Shown: piece after piece, positions 15,975 to 28,401 of the stretch | Position numbering within the stretch: position 1 is the stretch's first letter | Layout of the letters: each line of letters starts with the position of its first letter | Assembly (NCBI RefSeq): GCF_030369635.1 | Contig: NZ_CP128474.1 | Coordinates: 1,674,001-1,738,000, forward strand | Origin: Microbacterium arborescens | Lineage (GTDB): Bacteria > Actinomycetota > Actinomycetes > Actinomycetales > Microbacteriaceae | Direction of reading: 5' to 3' | Length of the DNA: 64,000 nt | Made by a program: the position numbers and the translations under genes | The notes under the pieces: generated by a model | Told to the model about the DNA's origin: nothing | What the model saw: only the letters and a program-made list of their open reading frames with translations | Database searches by the model: none

Positions 15975-18900
15975 ATGACCTATCCGAAGTCCTCTGCTTT
16001 CGGCCCCGCCGCCGACAGCGTCGTGCCGAGCCCCCGCTTTCCCGACCTCGAGCGCGAGGTGCTCGCGTTCTGGCAACGCGACGACACCTTCCGCACCTCG
16101 ATCACGCAACGCGAGGGCGCACCCGAGTGGGTCTTCTATGATGGCCCGCCCTTCGCCAACGGCCTGCCGCACTACGGGCACCTGCTCACCGGGTACGCGA
16201 AGGACGTCTTCCCCCGGTTCCAGACGATGCGCGGCAAGAAGGTCGACCGCGTCTTCGGGTGGGACACCCATGGGCTGCCCGCGGAACTCGAGGCGATGAA
16301 GCAGCTCGGGATCACCGAGAAGAGCGAGATCGAGGCGATGGGCATCGCCGCCTTCAACGAGAAGGCGCGCTCGTCGGTGCTCGAGTACACACGCGAGTGG
16401 GAGGACTACGTCACCCGGCAGGCGCGCTGGGTCGACTTCGAGCGCGGATACAAGACGCTCGACACGGGCTTCATGGAGTCGGTGCTCTGGGCGTTCAAGG
16501 AGCTGTGGGACAAAGACCTCGCCTACGAGGGCTACCGGGTGCTGCCCTACTGCTGGCGCGACGAGACTCCGCTGTCGAATCACGAACTGCGCATGGACGA
16601 CGACGTCTACAAGATGCGACAGGACCCCTCCGTCACCGTGACCTTCCCCTTCGTCGGCGCGAAGGCCGAGACGCTCGGACTCACCGGCGTCCGTGCCCTC
16701 GCCTGGACGACGACGCCATGGACGCTTCCGACCAACTTCGCCCTCGCCGTCGGCCCGGACATCCGCTACGTCGTGCTGCCCGGCGGCCCGGCCGGCGCTG
16801 CCGACGTCCACGAGGACCGCGCCGAGGCCGACGCCCATCGCTACCTGCTCGCCGAGGATCTGCTGGGCGGATATGCCAAGGACCTCGGCTACGGCGACGT
16901 CGACGAGGCGCGCGCCGCGGTCGAGCGGACCGTCGTCGGCCGCGAGCTCGCCGACGTGCAGTATGACCGGCTCTTCGACTACTACGCCGATGCCGAGACC
17001 TGGGGAACGGGGTCGGCGTGGCGCGTGCTGGTCGATGATTACGTCACGACGACCGACGGCACGGGAATCGTCCACCAGGCTCCGGCCTACGGTGAGGACG
17101 ACCAGCGCGTCACGGCCGCTGCCGGCATCCCGCTGATCATGAGCCTCGACGACGGCGGACGGTTCCTGCCCCAGGTCGCGGATGTCGCGGGCGAGCTGTG
17201 GATGGACGCCAACCGACCGCTGATCCGCCTGCTGAAGGCCGAGGGACGTCTGCTTCGCGAAGCGAGCTACGAGCACTCGTACCCGCATTGCTGGCGCTGC
17301 CGCAATCCGCTGATCTACAAGGCGGTGTCGAGCTGGTTCGTGCGCGTCACGGCGATCAAGGACCGCCTGCTCGAACTCAACGAGCAGATCACGTGGGCAC
17401 CCGAGAACGTCAAGCACGGGCAGTTCGGTAAGTGGCTCGAGGGCGCGCGCGACTGGTCGATCAGCCGAAACCGCTTCTGGGGCTCGCCGATCCCGGTCTG
17501 GAAGAGCGACGACCCCGAGTACCCGCGAACCGACGTGTACGGCTCGCTCGCCGACATCGAACGCGACTTCGGTCGCCTGCCGCGCAACGAGGCGGGCGAG
17601 GTCGACCTGCACCGGCCGTTCATCGATGACCTCACGCGTCCGAACCCCGACGACCCGACCGGCCGCTCGACGATGCGCCGCATCGAGGATGTCTTCGACG
17701 TGTGGTTCGACTCCGGGTCGATGCCGTACGCACAGGTGCACTACCCCTTCGAGAACCGGGAGTGGTTCGACGAGCACGCGCCGGCCGACTTCATCGTGGA
17801 GTACATCGGGCAGACCCGCGGCTGGTTCTACGTCATGCACGTCCTCTCCGGCGCACTGTTCGACCGACCCGCGTTCTCGGGCGTCGCATGCCACGGCATC
17901 GTGCTCGGGAGCGACGGTCAGAAGATGTCGAAGTCGCTGCGGAACTACCCGGACGTGTCCGAGGTCTTCGACCGCGACGGTTCCGACGCGATGCGGTGGT
18001 TCCTGATGGGCTCGTCGGTGCTCCGCGGCGGCAACCTCGTGGTCACCGAAGAGGGCATCCGGGCGGGCGTGCGGGAGTTCCTGCTTCCGCTGTGGAACAC
18101 CTGGTACTTCTTCGCCACCTACGCCAACGCGGCCGGCGGTGAGGGCGGGGCCGGGTACGAGGCGCGGCGTCGGACCGACTCCACGAACGTGCTCGACCGC
18201 TACATCCTGGCGCTGACCGGCGACCTGGTGCGCGATGTCGCCGCCGACCTCGAGGCGCTCGACTCCACGATGGCCGCGGCCAAGCTGCGCGACTTCGCCG
18301 AAGCGCTCACGAACTGGTACATCCGCCGCTCCCGCGATCGCTTCTGGGTGGGCGTCGTGCCGGGCGACGATGCGTCGACCGAGGCGTTCGACACCCTCTA
18401 CACGGTGCTCGAGACGCTGACCCGGGTCGCGGCGCCGCTTCTGCCCCTCGTGAGCGAGCGCGTCTGGCAGGGCCTCACCGGCGGCCGGAGCGTCCACCTC
18501 GAGGACTGGCCCGACGCAGGGGAGTTCGCCCCGGCTGCCGACATCCGCTCGGCGATGGATGCCGTCCGCGAGGTGTCGTCGGTCGCCAACGCACTGCGGA
18601 AGAAGGAGGGGAAGCGGGTGCGGTTGCCCCTTCCTCAGCTCACGGTGGCCATCACCGACGCGGAGGCGCTGGAGCAGTTCTCGGACATCCTCCGCGACGA
18701 GCTCAACGTGAAGGATGTCGCTGTGGCCGAGCTTTCGGACGACCTCGCGGCCTCGTATGGCATCAGCCAGCGACTCTCGGTCAATGCGCGCGCGGCCGGG
18801 CCGCGACTGGGCAAGCAGGTGCAGCACGTGATCGCCGGCGCGCGCGCGGGCCTGTGGAGCGAGCAGGACGGTGTCGTGACGGTCGACGGGATCGCTCTGG

Positions 18901-19352
18901 AACCCGGGGAGTACGAGCTGACGCTCGAGGCGGGCGGTGTGGCCGAGGGAACGGCGATCGCACTGTTGTCCGGCGGCGGATTCGTTCTGCTCGACACCAC
19001 GACCACGCCGCAGCTCGAAGCCGAGGGGCTGGCCCGCGACGTCATCCGGGCCGTGCAGGACACGCGCAAGGCCGCCGGTTTCGAGGTCAGCGACCGCATC
19101 CGACTCGGACTCACCTTCGACTCCGACGATGACGCCGCCGCGGTCGCATCGGCGTTCGAGGCCGCTGATGTCGCGGGCGAGACACTGGCTCGCGAATGGG
19201 CGGTGCGGTCCCGGTCGCAGACCCTCGCGACATCCGCGGAGCTCGCCGCCGAGGGCAGCGCCGACTTCGAGGCCGTCGTCGCCGCCAAGACCTACGCGAA
19301 CCAGGCCGGCCTCACCGTGAGCGTCACCCGTCTGACAGGAGAGAACGCATGA
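15975..19352 (+). CDS. ileS: Isoleucyl-tRNA synthetase, eukaryote-like type
   Basis: Class-I synthetase charging tRNA-Ile, 1125 residues. The HIGH-type motif is HYGH at 66-69 ([15 protein letters not shown]) and KMSKS is at 650-654 ([12 protein letters not shown]). The CP1 editing domain, the anticodon-binding domain and a long C-terminal region follow. The residues around both motifs resemble eukaryotic and mupirocin-insensitive bacterial enzymes, as known for mycobacterial IleRS, rather than E. coli IleRS. Expression is governed by the T-box leader. The stop overlaps folC as ATGA. Confidence 0.97.
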   Translation: MTYPKSSAFGPAADSVVPSPRFPDLEREVLAFWQRDDTFRTSITQREGAPEWVFYDGPPFANGLPHYGHLLTGYAKDVFPRFQTMRGKKVDRVFGWDTHGLPAELEAMKQLGITEKSEIEAMGIAAFNEKARSSVLEYTREWEDYVTRQARWVDFERGYKTLDTGFMESVLWAFKELWDKDLAYEGYRVLPYCWRDETPLSNHELRMDDDVYKMRQDPSVTVTFPFVGAKAETLGLTGVRALAWTTTPWTLPTNFALAVGPDIRYVVLPGGPAGAADVHEDRAEADAHRYLLAEDLLGGYAKDLGYGDVDEARAAVERTVVGRELADVQYDRLFDYYADAETWGTGSAWRVLVDDYVTTTDGTGIVHQAPAYGEDDQRVTAAAGIPLIMSLDDGGRFLPQVADVAGELWMDANRPLIRLLKAEGRLLREASYEHSYPHCWRCRNPLIYKAVSSWFVRVTAIKDRLLELNEQITWAPENVKHGQFGKWLEGARDWSISRNRFWGSPIPVWKSDDPEYPRTDVYGSLADIERDFGRLPRNEAGEVDLHRPFIDDLTRPNPDDPTGRSTMRRIEDVFDVWFDSGSMPYAQVHYPFENREWFDEHAPADFIVEYIGQTRGWFYVMHVLSGALFDRPAFSGVACHGIVLGSDGQKMSKSLRNYPDVSEVFDRDGSDAMRWFLMGSSVLRGGNLVVTEEGIRAGVREFLLPLWNTWYFFATYANAAGGEGGAGYEARRRTDSTNVLDRYILALTGDLVRDVAADLEALDSTMAAAKLRDFAEALTNWYIRRSRDRFWVGVVPGDDASTEAFDTLYTVLETLTRVAAPLLPLVSERVWQGLTGGRSVHLEDWPDAGEFAPAADIRSAMDAVREVSSVANALRKKEGKRVRLPLPQLTVAITDAEALEQFSDILRDELNVKDVAVAELSDDLAASYGISQRLSVNARAAGPRLGKQVQHVIAGARAGLWSEQDGVVTVDGIALEPGEYELTLEAGGVAEGTAIALLSGGGFVLLDTTTTPQLEAEGLARDVIRAVQDTRKAAGFEVSDRIRLGLTFDSDDDAAAVASAFEAADVAGETLAREWAVRSRSQTLATSAELAAEGSADFEAVVAAKTYANQAGLTVSVTRLTGENA

Positions 19353-20701
19353 CCGATCAGGCCCGGGCGGACGCCGTCTATGCAGCGCTGCTGCAGCGTC
19401 AGGGGGAGCAGTGGGTGCAGCCGCGCGTCGAACGTACGCGGCGCGTCCTCGAGCTGCTCGATGATCCGCAGCGCACCTATCGCGTCGTCCATGTGACGGG
19501 CACGAACGGCAAGACGTCCACCAGCCGCATGATCGAGAGCCTCGTTCGAGCACACGGCTTGCGCACCGGGCTCTTCACCAGCCCGCATCTCGAACGGTTC
19601 ACCGAGCGGATCCTCATCGACGGCGAGCCGATCGCCGACGCAGCCGTCGCCGACGCATGGGAGGAGATCTCGCCGTTCGTCGATCTGGTGGATTCGGAGC
19701 TGGATGCCGCAGGCGACGCACCGCTGACGTTCTTCGAACTGCTCACCGTGCTTGCATTCGTCGCGTTCTCCGACGCGCCGGTCGATGTCGCCGTCATCGA
19801 GGTGGGTATGGGCGGGTCGTGGGACTCCACCAACACCGCCGACGGCGACGTCGCGGTCATCGGGCCCATCGCTCTCGACCATGCCGATCGCCTCGGGGAG
19901 ACGATCGCCGAGATCGCTGCGGTGAAGGCAGGGATCATCAAGCCCGGCGCGGCAGTCGTCTCGGCGGTGCAGACCCCCGAGGCTGCTGCGCAGATCCGCG
20001 CGCGCGCGGCGGAGGTCGCCGCGACCGTCGGGTTCGCCGGAGATGACTTCGGCCTGTCGGGGCACAGTCTCGCCGTGGGCGGGCAGCAGATCAGCGTCCG
20101 TGGCCGGGCGGGGGAGTACCCGGAGCTCTACCTGCCGCTGTACGGCTCGCACCAGGCGGAGAACGCCGCTCTGGCCGTCGCCGCAGTGGAGGCCCTCATC
20201 GGGGCCGAGGACCAGGCGCTGCACGCGGAGGTGGTGGCGGATGGCCTCGGCGCGGTGACGTCTCCCGGTCGGCTGCAACTCCTCGGCATCAGCCCCACCG
20301 TCCTCGTCGACAGTGCCCACAACCCGCACGGGGCCGCCGCCCTCGCCGCGGCGCTGCGCGAATCGTTCGACTTCGATGAGTGGGGCGTCGTGCTGGGTGT
20401 GCTGGGCGACAAAGACGCCTCCGGGATCGTCGACGCCCTCGCGCCGGTCGCGACGCACGTGTTCGCGACCGCACCGGACTCGGAGCGCGCTTCGGAGCCG
20501 ACCCTCGTCGCCGACCTGGCGGAGGATCGCGGACTCGGTGTGACCGAGCACCGGGACCTGGTCGAGGCGGCCGAGGCCGCACGCGAGTGGGCTGCGGCCG
20601 CGGAGCGTCGCGCGGTCGTCATCGCGGGTTCCGTCGTGCTCGCCGGAGAGGCGATCGCCCTCGCCGGCGCGGAGGACTGGAAGTCGGGATGGCAGGCGTG
20701 A
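19349..20701 (+). CDS. folC: Dihydrofolate synthase / folylpolyglutamate synthase
   Basis: Mur-ligase-like enzyme adding L-glutamate to dihydropteroate and to folates, 450 residues. The P-loop TGTNGKTS sits at about 50-57, the [11 protein letters not shown] motif follows, and the C-terminal Mur domain shows [16 protein letters not shown]. The ATG at 19349 overlaps the ileS stop (ATGA), so it is translated as part of the ileS transcript and probably shares T-box-dependent supply. The DUF4233 membrane gene follows with another overlap. Confidence 0.95.
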   Translation: MTDQARADAVYAALLQRQGEQWVQPRVERTRRVLELLDDPQRTYRVVHVTGTNGKTSTSRMIESLVRAHGLRTGLFTSPHLERFTERILIDGEPIADAAVADAWEEISPFVDLVDSELDAAGDAPLTFFELLTVLAFVAFSDAPVDVAVIEVGMGGSWDSTNTADGDVAVIGPIALDHADRLGETIAEIAAVKAGIIKPGAAVVSAVQTPEAAAQIRARAAEVAATVGFAGDDFGLSGHSLAVGGQQISVRGRAGEYPELYLPLYGSHQAENAALAVAAVEALIGAEDQALHAEVVADGLGAVTSPGRLQLLGISPTVLVDSAHNPHGAAALAAALRESFDFDEWGVVLGVLGDKDASGIVDALAPVATHVFATAPDSERASEPTLVADLAEDRGLGVTEHRDLVEAAEAAREWAAAAERRAVVIAGSVVLAGEAIALAGAEDWKSGWQA

Positions 20702-21090
20702 GCCGGGCGCGCGAGCGCCGTCGTCGCGGGGCCGCCGAGTCCCTCGGGTCGGTCGTGCTCGGCTTCGAGTCGATCGTCGTCTTCCTCGGCGGGCTCACGG
20801 TCTACGGACTGGGCGTTCTCCCCGACGGCATCCCGGACTGGTGGGGGGTCGTCGCTGGAGCTGTGCTCGCCGTCGTGATGATCCTCACGTCCGGGGTGCT
20901 CCGGCACCGGTGGGGCATCGTGCTGGGCTGGGCGCTCCAGGTCATCCTGGCTCTCGGCGTGTTCCTCGTGCCCGCGCTGGGAATCGTGGCGCTGGTTTTC
21001 GGGGGCATGTACGCATATGCGACGATCAAGGGGGCTGCTCTCGACCGGCGGAACGCCGCCCGCGCAGCCGACGAATCGAACGGAGACTGA
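20689..21090 (+). CDS. DUF4233 membrane protein
   Basis: Small integral membrane protein (133 residues from ATG 20689, or 130 from GTG 20698, which overlaps the folC stop as GTGA). An Arg-rich start ([16 protein letters not shown]) is followed by four hydrophobic segments and an Arg/Asp-rich tail. The gene is conserved between folC and ndk in many Actinobacteria and is annotated DUF4233; function is unknown. The position suggests a link to folate or nucleotide metabolism but nothing in the sequence proves it. Confidence 0.8.
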   Translation: MAGVSRARERRRRGAAESLGSVVLGFESIVVFLGGLTVYGLGVLPDGIPDWWGVVAGAVLAVVMILTSGVLRHRWGIVLGWALQVILALGVFLVPALGIVALVFGGMYAYATIKGAALDRRNAARAADESNGD

Positions 21091-21091
21091 C

Positions 21092-21508
21092 ATGCCCACC
21101 GAAGAGACCCTCGTCCTCGTCAAGCCCGACGGTGTGGCCCGCGGCCTCACCGGCGCGATCCTGGCCCGTATCGAGGCGAAAGGCTACGCGCTCGTCGACA
21201 TCCGTCTCGTCGAGGCTGATCGCGAGCTGCTCGAGAAGCACTACGCCGAGCACGCCGGCAAGCCGTTCTACGAGCCGCTGCTCGAGTTCATGCAGAGCGG
21301 GCCCTCCGTCGCGATCCGCCTGGCAGGAAACCGCGTCATCGAAGGCTTCCGCTCGCTCGCCGGGACCACCGATCCCACGACCGCCGCCCCGGGAACGATC
21401 CGCGGCGACTTCGGCCGCGACTGGGGGCTCGCGGTCCAGCAGAACCTGGTCCACGGCTCTGACAGCCCCGAGTCCGCCGCCCGTGAGCTGCAGATCTGGT
21501 TCGGCTGA
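21092..21508 (+). CDS. ndk: Nucleoside diphosphate kinase
   Basis: Transfers the terminal phosphate of ATP to nucleoside diphosphates, 138 residues, normal family length. The N-terminal ETLVLVKPDGVARG and the catalytic His121 in QNLVHGSDSPESAARE are diagnostic. It starts one base after the DUF4233 stop and so belongs to the ileS-folC-DUF4233-ndk series. It ends before a bidirectional hairpin shared with the convergent VKOR gene. Confidence 0.97.
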   Translation: MPTEETLVLVKPDGVARGLTGAILARIEAKGYALVDIRLVEADRELLEKHYAEHAGKPFYEPLLEFMQSGPSVAIRLAGNRVIEGFRSLAGTTDPTTAAPGTIRGDFGRDWGLAVQQNLVHGSDSPESAARELQIWFG

Positions 21509-21525
21509 CCTTCCCCGCGACATTC

Positions 21526-21563
21526 CGCCCGCGACTCGACGTCATGACGTCGGCTCGCGGGCG
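21526..21563. terminator. Bidirectional terminator between ndk and the VKOR gene
   Basis: Nested inverted repeat: outer arms CGCCCGCGA (21526-21534) and TCGCGGGCG (21555-21563) enclose the perfect palindrome GACGTCATGACGTC (21538-21551). It lies between two convergent genes, 17 bases after the ndk stop. Confidence 0.7.
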
Positions 21564-21571
21564 TCGTGGTT

Positions 21572-22171
21572 TCAGAGGAAACCGATCCAGTCGAGGCGGA
21601 TCTGCGCGACGACGGCGATCGCGACATAGCTGAGCACGGCCAGCAACGGGACCCAGCCGGAAAGACTCGCCGCCACGGCGCGCCCCCGTCGCGGGAGCGG
21701 CACGACGCCCGACCGCAGGACATGCAGGGTCACCGCGTAGAAGCTCGGGATCGTCACGAACCAGGTGACCATGCACCACGGGCAGAGGGTGCCGAGCACG
21801 AAGATGCTCTGCGAGATGAGCCAGATCACGAACCCGAAGGCGAACGCCATCCCTGCCCAGAAGAGCAGCCAGAACCACCGTGAGAAGCGGGCTCCGGCGA
21901 GGATGGCCGCGCCGACGACGACGGGCGCGACCCAGCCGGTCAGCCCGAGCAGAGGATTGGGGAAACCGAAGACCGAGCCCTGCGGGGAGGTCAGGTTGGC
22001 GCCGCACTGGACCACCAGGTTGAAATCGCAGGATGCCGTCGCCGTCGCGTCCTCGAGAAGATGCAGGCGCTCGGTGGTCAGAGCGAACGCGGCGATCCAG
22101 CCGATGACGCCCGCGATCATCAGCCAGACGGCGAGAGCGACGGGGCGGGCGTGGCTGCGAGGAGCGGACAT
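21572..22171 (-). CDS. Vitamin K epoxide reductase family membrane protein
   Basis: Polytopic membrane protein of 199 residues with about five hydrophobic segments. The periplasm-facing cysteine pair Cys48/Cys56 (ASCDFNLVVQC) and the redox motif Cys130-Pro-Trp-Cys133 are the family's electron-relay residues. In Actinobacteria this enzyme reoxidises a DsbA-like partner using quinone and so drives disulfide formation in exported proteins. No fused thioredoxin domain is present and no DsbA-like gene is adjacent. GATAAT in its direction (22179-22184) ends 7 bases before the ATG, so it is probably leaderless. Confidence 0.92.
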   Translation of the reverse strand: MSAPRSHARPVALAVWLMIAGVIGWIAAFALTTERLHLLEDATATASCDFNLVVQCGANLTSPQGSVFGFPNPLLGLTGWVAPVVVGAAILAGARFSRWFWLLFWAGMAFAFGFVIWLISQSIFVLGTLCPWCMVTWFVTIPSFYAVTLHVLRSGVVPLPRRGRAVAASLSGWVPLLAVLSYVAIAVVAQIRLDWIGFL

Positions 22172-22251
22172 GACGGCGATTATCCCATCGCACTCGATGA
22201 CCCGGCCGTGAGGCTCGGAGCCCGCGTCCCACGAAGCGACGCGCGTAGTGC

Positions 22252-22257
22252 GATAAT
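22252..22257 (+). promoter_or_regulatory. Candidate -10 box of rne with a long leader
   Basis: GATAAT preceded by TGC (22249-22251) resembles an extended -10. It predicts a 5' leader of about 185 bases before rne at 22450. RNase E messages often have long leaders that are cut by their own product. Confidence 0.55.
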
Positions 22258-22449
22258 GGATGTCGATGCACGCACGCAGCCGCGCTGCGACAGTGCTTCA
22301 CGAGAGACTTCGGGCAATGGCTGCCCACGCAGGCCGTGCCGAGAGCCGGCTGCACACCGAGTGAGTTCGCGGCTCGTCCTTCCGGGAGCGACGCCGCCAG
22401 AGATGTGCCGGGTGGCGCGCGGTGCCGCCCGAAGAGGAGTACGCCAGTG

Positions 22450-24843
22450 ATGGCCGACGATCGCAACGACAATCCGACCCCCGCTGAGTCCGCAAGCGCG
22501 GTAGACGCCGCCGCAGCCGAACTGGCTGACGCAGTGGCGTCGATCGACGCCACCGAGGAACACATCGACAGTGGGCGGGCCGCAGAGGACGCCGCAGCCG
22601 AGCCTGCTGCGGGCGAGAGCGACGGCGCCGAGGCGACCGACGCTCCCGCGGTACCGGATGAGCCCGCCGCGGCCGGCGAGTCTGCACCGGCCGCGGAGCC
22701 CGCACCGGCTGAGGATCAGACGGTTTACGAATCTCCTGCGCCCGCTGCGGAGCCTGAGCCCGGCGACGAGCCCGCCCCCGGCGACGCGGGCCCGCCGACC
22801 GCGGTGTCGCTCGGCCTCCTTCCCGCGGAGTTCGTGTCGGCGGTCTCGACCGCGCTGCACTTCTACGCGCCCGAGCTCCCGCCGCTCCCCGCGCTGCCGG
22901 ACGACGGCGACGATGACGAAACCGCATCTTCGTCGGGGCCGGGCAGCTCTCGTCGTCGCGGCCGTCGCCGCGGCGGATCCAACGGCGACGACGGCAACGA
23001 CCCGGCTCCGCGGCAGCGTGCGGTCGAGCTCATCACGGAGCCGCAGCGGATCAAGGGCTCGACCCGGCTCGAGGCGAAGAAGCAGCGCCGGCGCGACGGC
23101 CGTGAAGCAGGCCGTCGTCGCACCGTGGTCACCGAGGCCGAGTTCCTCGCACGCCGCGAGGCGGTAGACCGCGTCATGGTCGTCCGCTCGAAGAACGGTC
23201 GTATCCAGATCGCCGTGCTCGAGGACAACGTTCTGGTCGAGCACTACGTCGCCCGCAACCAGGACGCGTCGCTGATCGGCAACGTCTACCTGGGGCGGGT
23301 GCAGAACGTGCTTCCGAGCATGGAAGCCGCCTTCGTCGACATCGGTCGTGGTCGAAACGCCGTGCTGTACTCCGGCGAGGTCGACTGGGATGCCGTCGAG
23401 ACGGGCAATCAGCCGCGCCGCATCGAGCTCGCACTCAAGTCCGGTGATCGCGTCCTCGTGCAGGTGACGAAGGACCCCGTGGGACACAAGGGCGCCCGGC
23501 TCACCAGCCAGATCTCGCTGCCCGGCCGCTACCTCGTGTACGTCCCCGGCGGCGCCATGAACGGCATCTCGCGAAAGCTCCCCGACACCGAGCGGGCGCG
23601 GCTCAAGCGCATCCTGAAGGAGGTCCTCCCCGAGTCGTCGGGCGTGATCGTGCGCACTGCCGCTGAGGGCGCGACGGAGGACCAGCTCACGCGGGACGTG
23701 CAGCGACTCACCTCGCAGTGGGAGCACATCAGCTCGCAGCTCGAGAAGATCCAGGCACCCGCACTGCTGCACTCCGAGCCCGATCTGCTCGTGAAGATCG
23801 TGCGAGACGTCTTCAACGAGGACTTCTCGCGGATGCTCATCCAGGGTGACGAGGCGTACGCGACCATCACGTCGTACCTGACGGGAGTCGCTCCTGACCT
23901 TCTCGAGCGCGTCGAGAAGTACGAGGACGAGCAGGACCCATTCGACGCGTTCCGTGTGACGGAGCAGATCGAGAAGGCTCTCGACCGCAAGGTCTGGCTG
24001 CCGTCGGGCGGTTCGCTCGTGATCGACCGCACCGAAGCCATGACCGTGGTCGACGTGAACACCGGCAAGTTCGTCGGATCGGGCGGCAACCTCGAGGAGA
24101 CCGTCACCAAGAACAACCTGGAGGCAGCCGAGGAGATCGTCCGGCAGCTGCGCCTGCGCGACATCGGCGGCATCATCGTCGTGGACTTCATCGACATGGT
24201 GCTCGAGTCGAACCGTGACCTCGTGCTGCGGCGCCTCATCGAGTGCCTCAGCCGTGACCGCACGAAGCACCAGGTGGCGGAGGTCACCTCCCTCGGCCTC
24301 GTGCAGATGACCCGCAAGAAGCTCGGACTCGGCCTCCTGGAGACCTTCAGCGAAGCCTGCGACGTGTGCGCGGGACGCGGCGTTATCGTCCACCACGACC
24401 CGGTCGTCAAGCACCGCGGCGCGGGCTCGCAGAACGGCAACGGCAACGGCAACGGGTCGGCACGCCGCAACGGTCGGGGCGGTGGCGGTGCTACGGCGCC
24501 GGCTCCGGCCACCGGAGGCACGCACGTGATCACCGAGGGTGCGAAGTCCGCTCTCGCGCAGATCGCCGCTTCGACGATTCAGCCCACCGCCGCGGAGGAG
24601 GACGCCGAGCTCGTCGCAGTGGCGGTGGAGCCCGAGGCCGCGCCCGTCGAGCGACCGAAGAAGCCGCGTCGCAAGAAGTCCGAGCCCAAGGCGCCGCGCA
24701 CCGAGAAGGACCTGCTGCTCGACTCGGTGCTCAACGCGCTCCCCGAGCCCAAGGCCCCGGGCCAAGGGCGTGGACGGCGTCGAGTCACGACGGCCGCCCT
24801 CAGCGGCACCCCCGTCTCGGCGTCGCCGACCACCGAGGACTGA
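22450..24843 (+). CDS. rne: Ribonuclease E/G family endoribonuclease
   Basis: Main mRNA-decay and rRNA-processing endonuclease, 797 residues from ATG 22450 (GTG 22447 is also possible; GAGGAG lies at 22434-22439). The first ~190 residues are a disordered Ala/Glu/Pro-rich extension, followed by an Arg-rich patch. The S1 domain has NVYLGRVQNVLPSMEAAF from about 278. The catalytic magnesium ligands are Asp535 (VVDVNTGKF) and Asp579 (IIVVDFIDM), and the zinc-link is C637-x2-C640. The C-terminal tail alternates GNGNGNG, acidic and KKPRRKK segments. The central catalytic core with tails on both sides is normal for Actinobacteria. Confidence 0.95.
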   Translation: MADDRNDNPTPAESASAVDAAAAELADAVASIDATEEHIDSGRAAEDAAAEPAAGESDGAEATDAPAVPDEPAAAGESAPAAEPAPAEDQTVYESPAPAAEPEPGDEPAPGDAGPPTAVSLGLLPAEFVSAVSTALHFYAPELPPLPALPDDGDDDETASSSGPGSSRRRGRRRGGSNGDDGNDPAPRQRAVELITEPQRIKGSTRLEAKKQRRRDGREAGRRRTVVTEAEFLARREAVDRVMVVRSKNGRIQIAVLEDNVLVEHYVARNQDASLIGNVYLGRVQNVLPSMEAAFVDIGRGRNAVLYSGEVDWDAVETGNQPRRIELALKSGDRVLVQVTKDPVGHKGARLTSQISLPGRYLVYVPGGAMNGISRKLPDTERARLKRILKEVLPESSGVIVRTAAEGATEDQLTRDVQRLTSQWEHISSQLEKIQAPALLHSEPDLLVKIVRDVFNEDFSRMLIQGDEAYATITSYLTGVAPDLLERVEKYEDEQDPFDAFRVTEQIEKALDRKVWLPSGGSLVIDRTEAMTVVDVNTGKFVGSGGNLEETVTKNNLEAAEEIVRQLRLRDIGGIIVVDFIDMVLESNRDLVLRRLIECLSRDRTKHQVAEVTSLGLVQMTRKKLGLGLLETFSEACDVCAGRGVIVHHDPVVKHRGAGSQNGNGNGNGSARRNGRGGGGATAPAPATGGTHVITEGAKSALAQIAASTIQPTAAEEDAELVAVAVEPEAAPVERPKKPRRKKSEPKAPRTEKDLLLDSVLNALPEPKAPGQGRGRRRVTTAALSGTPVSASPTTED

Positions 24844-24858
24844 CGCCGTCATCGACGT

Positions 24859-24894
24859 GAACGCCGCGGGACCGATTCAGATCCCGCGGCGTTC
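24859..24894. terminator. Bidirectional terminator between rne and the DUF4031 gene
   Basis: Perfect 13-bp inverted repeat GAACGCCGCGGGA (24859-24871) with TCCCGCGGCGTTC (24882-24894). The DUF4031 stop codon (24877-24879) sits in the loop, so the right arm is also coding sequence for its last residues. Confidence 0.75.
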
Positions 24895-25149
24895 GCGCGC
24901 TGTCACGCGAAGCCCGGACGCGATGAGCCGCCGCACGAGCTCGTGGCCCGACACATGCTGTGCGCCGCCGGCTACGAGACGGTCGAACGCCGAATCGGGC
25001 ACGTCGTAATGGTCGAGGTCGAATGCTCGAGCCGGGAGATCGTGGCGCTGTGCGAAGGCGTGAAGCTCGTCGATGTCCGAGTCGCTGACGAGGTGAGACC
25101 AGAGGCGGCCGTGCGCCGGCCACCGCGGATCGTCGATCAGAATCGCCAT
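24877..25149 (-). CDS. DUF4031 domain protein
   Basis: Soluble 90-residue protein. The signature MAILIDDPRWPAHGRLWSHLVSD at the N-terminus, followed by LHAFAQRHDLPARAFDLDHYD, identifies DUF4031, a small domain of unknown function common in Actinobacteria. The ATG (25147-25149) is preceded by TAGGAT in the gene's direction (25156-25161) with exactly 6 bases between, so it is probably leaderless. Its last codons overlap the hairpin shared with rne. Confidence 0.85.
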   Translation of the reverse strand: MAILIDDPRWPAHGRLWSHLVSDSDIDELHAFAQRHDLPARAFDLDHYDVPDSAFDRLVAGGAQHVSGHELVRRLIASGLRVTARERRGI

Positions 25150-25210
25150 GCTCTGATCCTACGAAGCGGATGCCGCCGGGCCCCGCGCCGCGACACACCC
25201 GGCGGTCCTT

Positions 25211-25239
25211 TTGCCGGATCTGCCGGTATCCGGTAAAGT
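25211..25239 (+). promoter_or_regulatory. Sigma-70-type promoter of rplU-rpmA
   Basis: -35 TTGCCG (25211-25216), a 17-bp spacer and -10 TAAAGT (25234-25239). It predicts a leader of about 135 bases before rplU. A small hairpin, AGACT-TTCC-AGTCT (25320-25333), lies in that leader and may belong to feedback control, but no known L21-leader fold is recognised. Confidence 0.75.
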
Positions 25240-25381
25240 GGACCCTTGGTGCAGCGAGTCCGTCGACGTCCCGTCACGATAGCGGCTCAGCCACAGGATC
25301 ATCTGGGGCACGCGCACCAAGACTTTCCAGTCTCGCAAAGACAATCGGAGCCGTGCGCTCCACAGAAGAAACAGGTGTGAA

Positions 25382-25690
25382 GTGGTTTACGCAGTTGTGC
25401 GCGCCGGCGGCCGTCAGGAAAAGGTCGAGGTCGGCACGATCGTCGTCCTCGACCGTCAGGCGGCTCAGATCGGTGACAAGCTCGAGCTTCCCGCTGTTCT
25501 CCTCGTCGACGGCGACGCCGTGACCACCGACGCTGACAAGCTCGCGAAGGTCACGGTCACCGCCGAGGTTCTCGGTGAAGAGCGCGGCCCGAAGATCGTG
25601 ATCCAGAAGTTCAAGAACAAGACCGGCTACAAGAAGCGCCAGGGCCACCGTCAGGACCTCACGCGCGTCAAGATCACCGGCATCAAGTAA
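25382..25690 (+). CDS. rplU: 50S ribosomal protein L21
   Basis: Large-subunit ribosomal protein that binds 23S rRNA, 102 residues. It starts at GTG 25382. The sequence [17 protein letters not shown] at the start and the lysine-rich [15 protein letters not shown] near the end are family hallmarks. rpmA follows 17 bp downstream, and the pair plus obg is the classic conserved order. Confidence 0.98.
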   Translation: MVYAVVRAGGRQEKVEVGTIVVLDRQAAQIGDKLELPAVLLVDGDAVTTDADKLAKVTVTAEVLGEERGPKIVIQKFKNKTGYKKRQGHRQDLTRVKITGIK

Positions 25691-25707
25691 GCCAGGGAGA
25701 CGCAGAG

Positions 25708-28371
<2,664 letters not shown>

Positions 28372-28401
28372 TGCTGAGGCGCCCGTCGCTAGACTGGCGT
28401 G

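Noticed and set aside
15879..19553. A 1224-codon open frame on the minus strand opposite ileS
   Set aside because: It mirrors the high third-position GC of ileS, has no recognisable domain and lies entirely opposite an essential gene. Long antisense frames are normal in this composition.
24421..24470. Repetitive GGCAAC units in the rne C-terminus considered as a tandem-repeat element
   Set aside because: They encode the GNGNGNG linker inside the intact rne frame and are simply low-complexity coding sequence.
22180..24852. An 890-codon minus-strand open frame opposite rne
   Set aside because: Antisense shadow of rne; Leu/Arg/Gly-rich with no domain or ribosome-binding site.
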